Counted from the stretch's first letter, positions 1 to 5,350 are shown. The stretch is DNA of 8,321 bases from Nocardia sp. (GCA_017354515.1 JAFMQT010000182.1:1-8321); one strand, 5' to 3'. Translations and numbers: made by a program. The notes: generated by a model from the letters alone, not told the origin.

Positions 1-74
1 ACCCCCCACACGGGGAGTGAAAGGGCCGGAACCAAACAAAAAAATTTGGCACTGACATTCATCGACACACTATT

Positions 75-90
75 GAGTTCTCAAAGAACA
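75..90 (-). promoter_or_regulatory. boxA antitermination element of the rrn leader
   Basis: The minus strand reads TGTTCTTTGAGAACTC, close to the boxA found in leaders and 16S-23S spacers of Bacillus and actinobacterial rRNA operons. In the RNA, boxA is the binding site for NusB/NusE (S10), which protects rRNA transcription from Rho termination. The element also contains a short GTTCT/AGAAC stem. It is followed by CAATAGTGTGT, which I recall as typical of mycobacterial and nocardial rrn leaders. Its orientation fixes the direction of the operon as leftward. Confidence 0.85.
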
Positions 91-147
91 CACGCACCAA
101 CAACCCCACGAGAAACAATCCCGCACGATCCGAAGGGCAACCTCGAC

Positions 148-176
148 AGCTTAGCCCAGCAACGAGCCCCGACCAA
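148..176 (-). promoter_or_regulatory. candidate rrn promoter P2
   Basis: On the minus strand TTGGTC (176-171) is separated by 17 bases from TAAGCT (153-148). The -10 fits TAnnnT; the -35 matches mainly in its TTG. Initiation near 141-143 would place the start about 50 bases before boxA, a plausible layout for a tandem rrn promoter. A still weaker pair, TTGGAC (226-221) with CACACT (203-198), also spaced by 17, lies between P1 and P2 and I do not call it. Confidence 0.4.
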
Positions 177-287
177 AACCAGGGCCCCCACCGAACCAGT
201 GTGATCGCCAGGCGCTCACCGTCCAACCTCGTGTCCCAGAACCCCTCAAGGCCCCGAGTCGGCGTCCGTGTCGCTCTGACTCGCAAT

Positions 288-316
288 AAGTTACGTGGCG
301 GCGAACGGGACGTCAA
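288..316 (-). promoter_or_regulatory. candidate rrn promoter P1
   Basis: On the minus strand a TTGACG hexamer (316-311) is followed after exactly 17 bases by TAACTT (293-288), a good sigma-70/SigA-type pair (TTGACA and TAnnnT). Initiation would be near 281-283, giving a leader of about 280 bases up to the window edge. It lies about 100 bases beyond the tyrS stop, in the position expected for the first of several tandem rrn promoters. A near-perfect dyad (320-334) sits just upstream of the -35. Called by pattern only. Confidence 0.6.
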
Positions 317-414
317 ATCGGCTGGTCACCAACCATTTCGGTGATCATTCCCGCAGGTGGCCACGCCTCGATCGGACCCGGACCCTACGAATGTGACCCA
401 GGTCATGACCAAGA

Positions 415-1698
415 TCAGCTGCCCGACCTGCGGGCGCCGGCGAAGTTCTTCTTGCCCCGGCGCAGCACCAGCCAACGTCCGTGCAGGTAGTCCGAATCCG
501 ACGGCACCCATTCCGGATCGGAGACCCGGACGTTGTTCACCGAGGCGCCACCGTCGTTGACCGCCCGACGGGCTGCCCCCCGGCCTTCACACAATCCGGA
601 GGCCACCAGTAGGTCGACGATGGTCGACCCGGGGGTGGCGGTGGCAACCTCAGCGTCACCGGCGGCCTCGGACAGTGCTGAGGCGAGCGTCGGTTCATCG
701 AGATCCCCCAGTTCGCCGCGACCGAACAGGGCCTGACTGGCCAGCCGCACCGAGCGCGTGTGCTCCGCACCGTGCACGAGCGTGGTCATCTCCTCGGCCA
801 GACGGTGTTGAGCCGCACGGGCATAGGGGCGTTCGGCCGTCGCGGTCTCGAGTTCGGCGAGTTCCTCCCGGTCCAGGAAGGTGAACCAGCGCAGGTAGCG
901 GATCACATCGGCGTCGCCGGTGTTGACGAAGTACTGGTACCACGCGTAGGGGCTGGTCATCTCGGGGTCGAGCCACAGACTACCGCCGCCGGTCGACTTA
1001 CCGAACTTCTTACCGTCGGCGGAGGTGACCAGCGGCGTGGTGAGTGCGTGCACCTGTTCACCGTCCAGGCGGCGGTTCAGCTCGACACCCGCGATGATGT
1101 TGCCCCACTGATCCGACCCGCCCACCTGCAACCGGCAGTCGTTGGTGCGGCGCAACTGCACGAAGTCGTTGGCCTGCAACAGCATGTAGCTGAATTCGGT
1201 GTAAGAGATCCCGTCGCTGTCCAGACGGCGCTTGACCGTCTCACGGGCCAGCATGACATTGACCGAGAAGTGTTTGCCGATATCGCGCAGGAAGTCGACG
1301 GCGGTGAGTTTGCCGGTCCAGTCCATATTGTTCGCGATGATCGCGCCGGTCGGCGAATCGTCCAGATCGACGAAGCGCGAGAGCTGACCGCGGATCCGAT
1401 CGGCCCAGCCGGCGACGGTGTCGGCCGAGTTCATCACCCGCTCACCCACGTCCCGGGGGTCGCCGATCAGGCCGGTCGCACCGCCGGCAAGTACGACCGG
1501 GCGATGACCGGCCCGCTGGAAACGTTTGAGGGTGAGCAGCGGAATCAGATGTCCGGCATGCAGACTCGCCGCGGTGGGATCGAAACCGGCATACAGCGTG
1601 ATCGGGCCCTTCGCGATCTCGGCCCGGAGGGCATCCAGATCCGTGGACTGTGCGATCAGTCCGCGCCAGCTCAGTTCATCGATGATGTCGGCGTTCAC
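415..1698 (-). CDS. tyrS: tyrosyl-tRNA synthetase
   Basis: Class Ic aminoacyl-tRNA synthetase; charges tRNA-Tyr with tyrosine using ATP, acts as a cytosolic homodimer. The 427-residue protein has the TyrRS signature YAGFDPTAASLHAGH near residues 36-50, including the HIGH-type HAGH (47-50). The tyrosine-site QVGGSDQWGN follows at 191-200 and the KMSKS-type loop KFGKS at 231-235. A C-terminal S4-like RNA-binding domain spans about 358-417. Length agrees with bacterial TyrRS (about 420). The frame is open upstream to 1842, but I chose the GTG at 1698 because the family starts a few residues before the DELSWRGL segment and the upstream residues look non-coding. The purine-rich GGGGGAG before this GTG is only about one base away, an unusually short spacing; a 10-codon frame (1727-1695) ends in an overlap with the GTG. 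It follows the glycosylase gene by 59 bases and precedes the rRNA operon on the same strand, with no clear terminator. Confidence 0.96.
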   Translation of the reverse strand: MNADIIDELSWRGLIAQSTDLDALRAEIAKGPITLYAGFDPTAASLHAGHLIPLLTLKRFQRAGHRPVVLAGGATGLIGDPRDVGERVMNSADTVAGWADRIRGQLSRFVDLDDSPTGAIIANNMDWTGKLTAVDFLRDIGKHFSVNVMLARETVKRRLDSDGISYTEFSYMLLQANDFVQLRRTNDCRLQVGGSDQWGNIIAGVELNRRLDGEQVHALTTPLVTSADGKKFGKSTGGGSLWLDPEMTSPYAWYQYFVNTGDADVIRYLRWFTFLDREELAELETATAERPYARAAQHRLAEEMTTLVHGAEHTRSVRLASQALFGRGELGDLDEPTLASALSEAAGDAEVATATPGSTIVDLLVASGLCEGRGAARRAVNDGGASVNNVRVSDPEWVPSDSDYLHGRWLVLRRGKKNFAGARRSGS

Positions 1699-1757
1699 AC
1701 TCCCCCATCTTTCCGCACCCGCGACATCGCGCCGCGCAGGGCCCGTATCTCCGACGC

Positions 1758-2390
1758 TCACACCGAGCGGCCCGCCTCGGCGGCGCGCGGGCTGCGGCGG
1801 TAGGCCGACACCGCGGGGGAATCTCGCAGCCACAGCCGCCACGGACGGTCGGCGGCCAGGCTCACCCCCACCCGGGGCCCCACGCCGATACGGGATGTAC
1901 CGGTGATCTCGGGCCCCAGCTCCAAGCGAATCGGGGCCTTCCGGTCGAATAGTTCGATGCCGTAATCGGAGAGCGAAATTCCCAGTGCCGCACCGAAATT
2001 GCCGGGCCCGCGGGCCAGGTCCGCGTCGGTGCGGGCGGCCGGGCGCCGGGCCCGGGCGAGTTCGAGGCCCGCGGTCACCTCACCGGCCCGCAGTAATACG
2101 GCGCCGGCGATTCCGTCCGGCCCGCTGGTGACGTTCACGCACGTGTGCATGCCGTAGCTGAAATACACGTAGAGCGTTCCGGGCGGGCCGAACATCGCCG
2201 CGTTGCGCGGCGTACGGCCCCGCCCGGAATGAGCGGCCGGATCGTGCCACGGCCCGGCCGGATCACCTCCGTACGCCTCGACCTCGACAATGCGTACCGC
2301 TACCGGGCCGGACCGCAGCGTCGCACCCAGGATGCGACGCGCGGCCAGCAGCGGTTCGACGGCCATTTCCTCGGCGGACACGGCTCCCAT
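1758..2390 (-). CDS. mpg: 3-methyladenine DNA glycosylase (AAG/MPG family)
   Basis: Base-excision repair enzyme that hydrolyses the N-glycosidic bond of alkylated purines such as 3-methyladenine. The 210-residue protein matches the AAG/MPG fold family rather than AlkA. Visible are RIVEVEAYGG (34-42), with E38 at the catalytic glutamate and Y40 at the base-stacking tyrosine of human AAG; AAHSGRGRTPRN (52-63) with the conserved His54; MFGPPGTLYVYFSYGMH (66-82); ARGPGNF (126-132); and a C-terminal GPRVGVSLAADRPWRLW segment. Length is close to the roughly 200-residue mycobacterial homologue. The ATG at 2390 (preceded by GGGGA) is used; a GTG at 2381 (preceded by GGGAG) would give 207 residues and aligns even more closely with the mycobacterial start as I recall it. 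The frame is open to 2627 but that extension has no family likeness. It may be co-transcribed with tyrS. Confidence 0.93.
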   Translation of the reverse strand: MGAVSAEEMAVEPLLAARRILGATLRSGPVAVRIVEVEAYGGDPAGPWHDPAAHSGRGRTPRNAAMFGPPGTLYVYFSYGMHTCVNVTSGPDGIAGAVLLRAGEVTAGLELARARRPAARTDADLARGPGNFGAALGISLSDYGIELFDRKAPIRLELGPEITGTSRIGVGPRVGVSLAADRPWRLWLRDSPAVSAYRRSPRAAEAGRSV

Positions 2391-2561
2391 TGTCCCCGAC
2401 ACCTCGTGCACACCCGAGGCGGTCAACTCCAGTGATCGACACCACCGTGATGCGAGCAGGTGCCGCGATGGCGGCTGCCGCTGTAGCTGCCGGCCGGCGC
2501 AGCGGTCGCCCCCGAAGGGACGAGAAACGGAGCGACGGCGCCCGAACGGATTCACAAGGGG

Positions 2562-2592
2562 GCGAACAGCGGTCGCCACGGCCGCTGTTCGC
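2562..2592. repeat. 11-bp perfect inverted repeat (hairpin or operator)
   Basis: GCGAACAGCGG (2562-2572) and CCGCTGTTCGC (2582-2592) are perfect inverted copies separated by 9 bases. No T-tract follows on either strand and no gene ends here, so a Rho-independent terminator is unlikely. It may be an operator or an RNA hairpin in a long untranslated leader of the glycosylase gene, about 170 bases upstream of that start. Confidence 0.6.
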
Positions 2593-2780
2593 GGATCAAT
2601 CCTTTCGCTGTCCGCGCGCGGGGACAATCAACCGTTCGACCGACATCGACTCGGCTGTGCGATCAGCGGCAGATGCCGAACACCGCGGCGCCACGAATCC
2701 ACCAGCGGACGGTGTGATATTCATCATAATTGGGTATGAGCGACTGGTCGCCCCTTGCCTCACTGACATATCCGGCGAAA

Positions 2781-2817
2781 AATTCAACAGGCGATGAATT
2801 CAACGTTTGATGAATTC
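2781..2817. promoter_or_regulatory. two overlapping dyads, candidate operator of the ABC-tetR operon
   Basis: Dyad 1 is AATTCA (2781-2786), 8 bases, TGAATT (2795-2800). Dyad 2 is GAATTCA (2796-2802), 8 bases, TGAATTC (2811-2817). They share the central 8-bp palindrome TGAATTCA (2795-2802), so the half-sites recur with a 16-base period. The array ends 31 bases before the ABC GTG start and 18 bases before its ribosome binding site, where a repressor would block transcription. TetR-family proteins commonly bind such dyads and regulate their own operon; the third gene of this operon is a TetR-family member, so it is the natural candidate ligand. The assignment to that regulator is inference. Confidence 0.5.
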
Positions 2818-2835
2818 CGCTGAGATACCAAAACC

Positions 2836-2843
2836 GAGGGAGG
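2836..2843 (+). promoter_or_regulatory. strong ribosome binding site fixing the ABC ATPase start
   Basis: GAGGGAGG lies 5 bases before the GTG at 2849. It favours that GTG over the upstream in-frame ATG codons at 2807 and 2810, which lack such a site and would lie inside the candidate operator. Confidence 0.75.
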
Positions 2844-2848
2844 CGTCC

Positions 2849-3580
2849 GTGACCGGATCGGCTTCGAATCAAGCCGTCACCGTCGAACATCTGCGGGTGC
2901 GACGCGGCGGACGAGAAGTGCTGCACGATATTTCGCTGTCCGTACCGGCGGGCTCCATCACGGGGCTACTCGGCCCTTCCGGTTGCGGCAAGACCACCCT
3001 GATGCGCGCACTGGTGGGAACCCAGCTGGTCCAAGCCGGCAGTGTGCGGGTACTGGGCCAAGAAGCGGGCAGTCGCGGATTGCGCAGCCGCGTCGGATAT
3101 GTGACGCAGGCGCCGAGTATCTACGACGACCTCACCGTCGCCGACAACGTCTCCTATTTCGCCGCCCTGTATGGTCGCGGAACCGAGGACGCGCGGGCCG
3201 CGATCGATCGGGTCGGACTCGGTGACCATCTCCGCCAGCGCGGCGACGAACTCTCCGGCGGGCAGCGCACCCGGGCCTCGCTGGCGTGTGCGCTGGTCGC
3301 CGAGCCGGAGGTGCTGATCCTCGACGAACCGACCGTCGGCCTGGATCCGGTACTGCGCGTGGAACTCTGGCGGCAGTTCCGTGAACTGGCCGCGGCCGGT
3401 CGCACCCTGGTGGTGTCCAGCCACGTGATGGACGAGGCCGAACACTGCGATCGGCTGCTGCTCATGCGCGAGGGCCGGCTGCTGGCCCAGCTCAGTCCCG
3501 ACGAGCTGCGGGCCGAAACCGGTGAAAACAGTTTGGAGAAAGCGTTTCTCGCGCTGATCACTATGGAGCAGGCATCATGA
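2849..3580 (+). CDS. ABC transporter ATP-binding protein (ABC-2 / drug-exporter type)
   Basis: Cytoplasmic nucleotide-binding subunit that powers the permease encoded next. The 243-residue protein has a complete ABC ATPase motif set: Walker A GPSGCGKT (42-49), Q-loop Gln87 in GYVTQAPSIYDDLTV, signature LSGGQ (135-139), Walker B LILDEP (156-161), D-loop GLDP (164-167) and switch His192 in SSHVMDEA. The sequence style (YDDLTV, NVSYFAALYG, SSHVMDEAEHCDR) is that of DrrA/CcmA-like exporter ATPases. All catalytic residues appear intact. Start chosen at GTG 2849 because of the strong GAGGGAGG five bases upstream. Its TGA overlaps the permease ATG (ATGA), implying translational coupling. Position matches Rv1687c in M. 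tuberculosis. The substrate cannot be read from the sequence; export of a drug or lipid is a family-level inference. Confidence 0.93.
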   Translation: MTGSASNQAVTVEHLRVRRGGREVLHDISLSVPAGSITGLLGPSGCGKTTLMRALVGTQLVQAGSVRVLGQEAGSRGLRSRVGYVTQAPSIYDDLTVADNVSYFAALYGRGTEDARAAIDRVGLGDHLRQRGDELSGGQRTRASLACALVAEPEVLILDEPTVGLDPVLRVELWRQFRELAAAGRTLVVSSHVMDEAEHCDRLLLMREGRLLAQLSPDELRAETGENSLEKAFLALITMEQAS

Positions 3581-4329
3581 TGCGCGGGTACACCGCCACC
3601 ACCACCCGGATCCTGCGCCAGCTGCGAGCCGATCGGCGGACCGTGGCCATGGTGCTGCTGGTGCCGTCCGTCCTGTTGATTCTGCTGTACTTCGTCTACC
3701 ACGACTCCCCCGGATTTCCGGGGGCTCCGACCCTGTTCGACCGGGTCGGCATCACGATGCTGGGGATCATTCCGTTCATCGTGATGTTCCTGATCACGGT
3801 GATCACCATGCAGCGTGAACGCAGTACCGGAACCCTCGAACGCCTGATGACCACGCCACTGTCGAAATTGGATCTGCTGGCCGGATACGGCACCGCCTTC
3901 TCCGTCGCGGCGGCCGCACAAGCCGGGGTGGCCTGTCTGATCGCGTTCTGGCTGCTGGCATTACACGCCGCCGGAAGTGTGTGGCTGGTGGTGCTGATCG
4001 CCGTTCTGGACGCCGTTCTGGGGGTGGCGCTCGGGTTGCTGGCCAGTGCGTTCGCGCGCACGGAGTTCCAGGCGGTGCAATTCATGCCGCTGATCGTGGG
4101 CCCGCAATTGTTCCTGTGCGGTCTGCTCGCACCACGCGATCAACTGCCGCGCTGGCTGCAGATCATCAGCGACGTACTACCGCTGAGTTACGCCGTCCAC
4201 GCCCTGCAGGAGGTCTCCAACAACCCCGGCGCGACCGCGGTGATGTGGCGGGATCTGACGGTGGTCGCCGGATTCGTCGCCATGGCACTGGCTTTGGCCG
4301 CCGCGACCCTCCGCCGGCGCACGGCATGA
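3577..4329 (+). CDS. ABC-2 type transporter permease
   Basis: Integral membrane subunit of the exporter, 250 residues. Hydrophobic segments fall at about 22-41, 57-78, 102-128, 133-160, 168-187 and 226-246, giving the usual six helices of ABC-2 permeases. The cytosolic loop after the second helix carries the family hallmark RERSTGTLERLMTTPLS (80-96), and the LCGLLAPRDQLPRWLQ segment (180-195) before the last helix is also typical. The ATG overlaps the ATPase stop by four bases; a second ATG follows immediately at 3580. Its own stop (4327-4329) overlaps the first ATG of the tandem repeat as ATGA. Position matches Rv1686c. The substrate is unknown. Confidence 0.92.
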   Translation: MMRGYTATTTRILRQLRADRRTVAMVLLVPSVLLILLYFVYHDSPGFPGAPTLFDRVGITMLGIIPFIVMFLITVITMQRERSTGTLERLMTTPLSKLDLLAGYGTAFSVAAAAQAGVACLIAFWLLALHAAGSVWLVVLIAVLDAVLGVALGLLASAFARTEFQAVQFMPLIVGPQLFLCGLLAPRDQLPRWLQIISDVLPLSYAVHALQEVSNNPGATAVMWRDLTVVAGFVAMALALAAATLRRRTA

Positions 4330-4477
4330 GTGGCCGGGCGCGGAGGCGGCAGCGCAGCATCACCACGCAGCGCCCCCACACATGCCGCAAAGGACAGAGC
4401 ATGAGTGGCCGGGCGCGGAGGCGGCAGCGCAGCATCACCACGCAGCACCCCCCCACACATGCCGCAAAAGACAGAGC
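4326..4477 (+). repeat. MIRU-like tandem repeat at the permease-tetR junction (75 + 77 bp)
   Basis: Two near-identical direct copies lie at 4326-4400 (75 bp) and 4401-4477 (77 bp); the boundary heptamer ATGAGTG appears a third time at 4478-4484, at the tetR start. Copies differ at 4372/4447 (G/A), at 4392/4469 (G/A) and in a C-tract (five C at 4373-4377, seven at 4448-4454). Each copy begins with ATGAGTGGCCGGGCGCGG and ends with a purine-rich ribosome-binding-like stretch before the next ATG: AAAGGA in copy 1, AAAAGA in copy 2. The placement at a stop/start overlap inside an operon, the same orientation as transcription, the roughly 77-bp unit and the small frame with ATGA ends all match the known architecture of mycobacterial interspersed repetitive units. 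Sequence kinship to those units is not claimed. Confidence 0.85.
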
Positions 4478-4481
4478 ATGA
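4326..4481 (+). CDS. repeat-encoded small ORF bridging permease and tetR, 51 aa
   Basis: This frame starts at the ATG that overlaps the permease TGA (ATGA, 4326-4329). It runs through both repeat copies and stops at a TGA that overlaps the tetR ATG (ATGA, 4478-4481). The peptide is two imperfect copies of an Arg-rich unit, MSGRARRRQRSITTQ, followed by PHTCRKGQS in the first copy and a different tail in the second because the C-tract lengths differ. No known domain. A likely role, if translated, is to carry ribosomes from the permease to tetR and keep the genes translationally coupled, as proposed for MIRU micro-ORFs. A stable protein product is doubtful. Confidence 0.35.
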   Translation: MSGRARRRQRSITTQRPHTCRKGQSMSGRARRRQRSITTQHPPTHAAKDRA

Positions 4482-5092
4482 GTGATGGTGGTCCGATGAC
4501 CGCGCCCAGTGGCCGCCGGGCCGGGAAGTCCGGGACCCGCGAGGCGATTCTGGAGGCCGCGCGGGAACGGTTCGCCGAGGTGGGCTTCGACAAGGCGGCC
4601 ATCCGGTCGATCGCCGCGGCGGCCGGTGTGGATCCGGCCCTGATCCACCACTATTTCGGCACCAAACAGCAGTTGTTCGCCGCCGCACTGAATCTGCCGA
4701 TCGATCCCGAGACGATCCGGGGACCGATCCGGCGCGCCCCGCTCGAGGAATTGGGAGCGACCGTGGTCCGCACCGTCGTCGGGGCCTGGGACAGTTCGAT
4801 CGGGCTACATGTGGTCGCCGCGTTCCGCGGCTTCCTGGCCGGCGGAGATACCGAACTGCTGCGCACCTTCCTGCTTCAGGTGGCGCTCAAAGATGTTCGC
4901 GAGCGCGTGGATTCACCGCCGGGCACGGGTTCGACGCGGGTGGCCCTGGCGGTCTCACAGATGCTGGGGGTGCTGGTGACCCGCATGATCCTCGATATCG
5001 AACCGGTCGCGTCCATGCCGGTGGAGGACCTGACGGCCCTGGTGGGCCCGACCATGCAGCGCTATCTCACCGGCGAGCTGCCGGTCGGCTGA
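4478..5092 (+). CDS. TetR/AcrR-family transcriptional regulator
   Basis: DNA-binding repressor, 204 residues, the usual family length. The N-terminal helix-turn-helix covers about residues 20-72: TREAILEAARERFAEVGFDKAAIRSIAAAAGVD, then LIHHYFGTKQQLF, the classic TetR pattern (YF-x-K-x-x-L). The C-terminal ligand and dimer domain (about 80-200) is not assignable to a known effector. ATG 4478 is chosen because it overlaps the stop of the repeat-encoded frame and lies after a purine-rich stretch; an ATG at 4496 is possible. The frame is also open back to 4382, but that segment is repeat sequence. As the third gene of the ABC operon (position of Rv1685c) it probably controls the exporter and itself, perhaps via the dyads at 2781-2817. 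Its stop is 7 bases from the stop of the convergent Trm112-like gene, with no clear terminator between. Confidence 0.92.
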   Translation: MSDGGPMTAPSGRRAGKSGTREAILEAARERFAEVGFDKAAIRSIAAAAGVDPALIHHYFGTKQQLFAAALNLPIDPETIRGPIRRAPLEELGATVVRTVVGAWDSSIGLHVVAAFRGFLAGGDTELLRTFLLQVALKDVRERVDSPPGTGSTRVALAVSQMLGVLVTRMILDIEPVASMPVEDLTALVGPTMQRYLTGELPVG

Positions 5093-5099
5093 TCGAGCC

Positions 5100-5321
5100 C
5101 TAGCCCTGCGCGGTGAAGGCCTCGTGCTCGGCAGCGTCGACATCCCGGGCCTCATCGGTGAGCAGGACCGGGATGCCGTTGTCGATCGGATACGCGCGAC
5201 GCAACCGCGGGTTGTAGAGGACGCTGTTGCCGCCGCTGTCGCGGACCAGCGACAGCGGCCCTCGGTCCTGCGGGCAGGCCAGCAGGTCCAGCAGTGTCGG
5301 GTCCAAGGTTCGCTCCGCCAT
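5100..5321 (-). CDS. Trm112/UPF0434-like small protein
   Basis: A 73-residue protein of the Trm112p-like (YcaR/UPF0434) family. The pattern is DPTLLDLLACPQDRGPL (7-23), then YNPRLRRAYPIDNGIPVLL (36-54), then an acidic tail. Trm112 in eukaryotes and archaea activates several methyltransferases acting on rRNA, tRNA and release factors; the bacterial role is poorly defined. Family members often carry four zinc-binding cysteines, but here only Cys16 is present, so zinc binding by the usual scheme is unlikely. The ATG at 5321 gives the normal family length. An in-frame GTG at 5354 would overlap the stop of the upstream gene as GTGA and add 11 residues. It lies 29 bases after the fusion-enzyme gene and is probably co-transcribed with it; position matches Rv1684. 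Confidence 0.85.
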   Translation of the reverse strand: MAERTLDPTLLDLLACPQDRGPLSLVRDSGGNSVLYNPRLRRAYPIDNGIPVLLTDEARDVDAAEHEAFTAQG

Positions 5322-5350
5322 ATCGCCCAATCTACCGGGGTACCGCGATC

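Larger units (their letters stand above)
1..283 (-). promoter_or_regulatory. rRNA operon leader (5' external spacer), reads towards the left edge
   Basis: On the minus strand this stretch has the features of the transcribed leader of an actinobacterial rrn operon. It contains a boxA antitermination element (75-90), a CCAAA/TTTGG hairpin around a T-rich loop (32-49), and a CCCC/GGGG hairpin at the very edge (4-15) that may belong to a processing stem flanking the 16S gene. A CGAGTC/GACTCG stem lies just after the predicted start of the first promoter. No convincing protein-coding frame occurs here. The 16S gene itself is not in the window; it should start shortly beyond base 1. The upper bound is set by the predicted start of the upstream promoter and is approximate. 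The identification rests on motif recognition, not alignment. Confidence 0.75.
2391..2848. other. divergent intergenic region without a gene
   Basis: About 460 bases separate the glycosylase gene (minus) from the ABC operon (plus). Open frames here on both strands overlap one another, have arginine- and serine-rich composition and no recognisable domain, so I treat the stretch as regulatory. It contains an 11-bp perfect inverted repeat (2562-2592), a small GCGAC/GTCGC palindrome (2740-2751), an A/T-richer zone from about 2715, and the candidate operator dyads (2781-2817). A weak plus-strand promoter can be drawn with TTGCCT (2755-2760) and AAAAAT (2778-2783), 17 apart, overlapping the first dyad. 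I found no convincing promoter for the glycosylase gene. Confidence 0.7.

Noticed and set aside
32..49. CCAAA/TTTGG hairpin with a T-run as a Rho-independent terminator
   Set aside because: The T-run is in the loop rather than after the stem, the stem is weak, and it lies after boxA inside an rRNA leader.
59..316. 85-codon minus-strand frame in the rrn leader
   Set aside because: It crosses the predicted promoters and boxA; composition is not protein-like.
760..1803. 347-codon open frame on the plus strand opposite tyrS
   Set aside because: Antisense shadow of a well-supported tyrosyl-tRNA synthetase; no recognisable motif.
1699..1842. 48-codon N-terminal extension of tyrS
   Set aside because: Residues are Arg/Gly/Pro-rich and unlike the family, part lies inside the glycosylase gene, and homologues start near GTG 1698.
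2562..2592. LexA/SOS box for the glycosylase gene
   Set aside because: The actinobacterial SOS box has GAAC and GTTC about 4 bases apart; here they are about 19 apart within a long perfect stem.
2391..2627. 79-codon N-terminal extension of the glycosylase gene
   Set aside because: No family likeness; low-complexity basic sequence; the frame includes the 2562-2592 inverted repeat.
2807..2848. Earlier ATG starts of the ABC ATPase
   Set aside because: No ribosome binding site before them and they lie in the candidate operator; GTG 2849 has a strong GAGGGAGG.
4382..4477. N-terminal extension of TetR from ATG 4382
   Set aside because: This part is repeat sequence (His/Ala/Arg-rich) with no family likeness; the TetR domain is complete from 4478.
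4326..4484. CRISPR array
   Set aside because: Two contiguous copies with no spacers between them; the repeat is coding-direction specific and placed at start codons.
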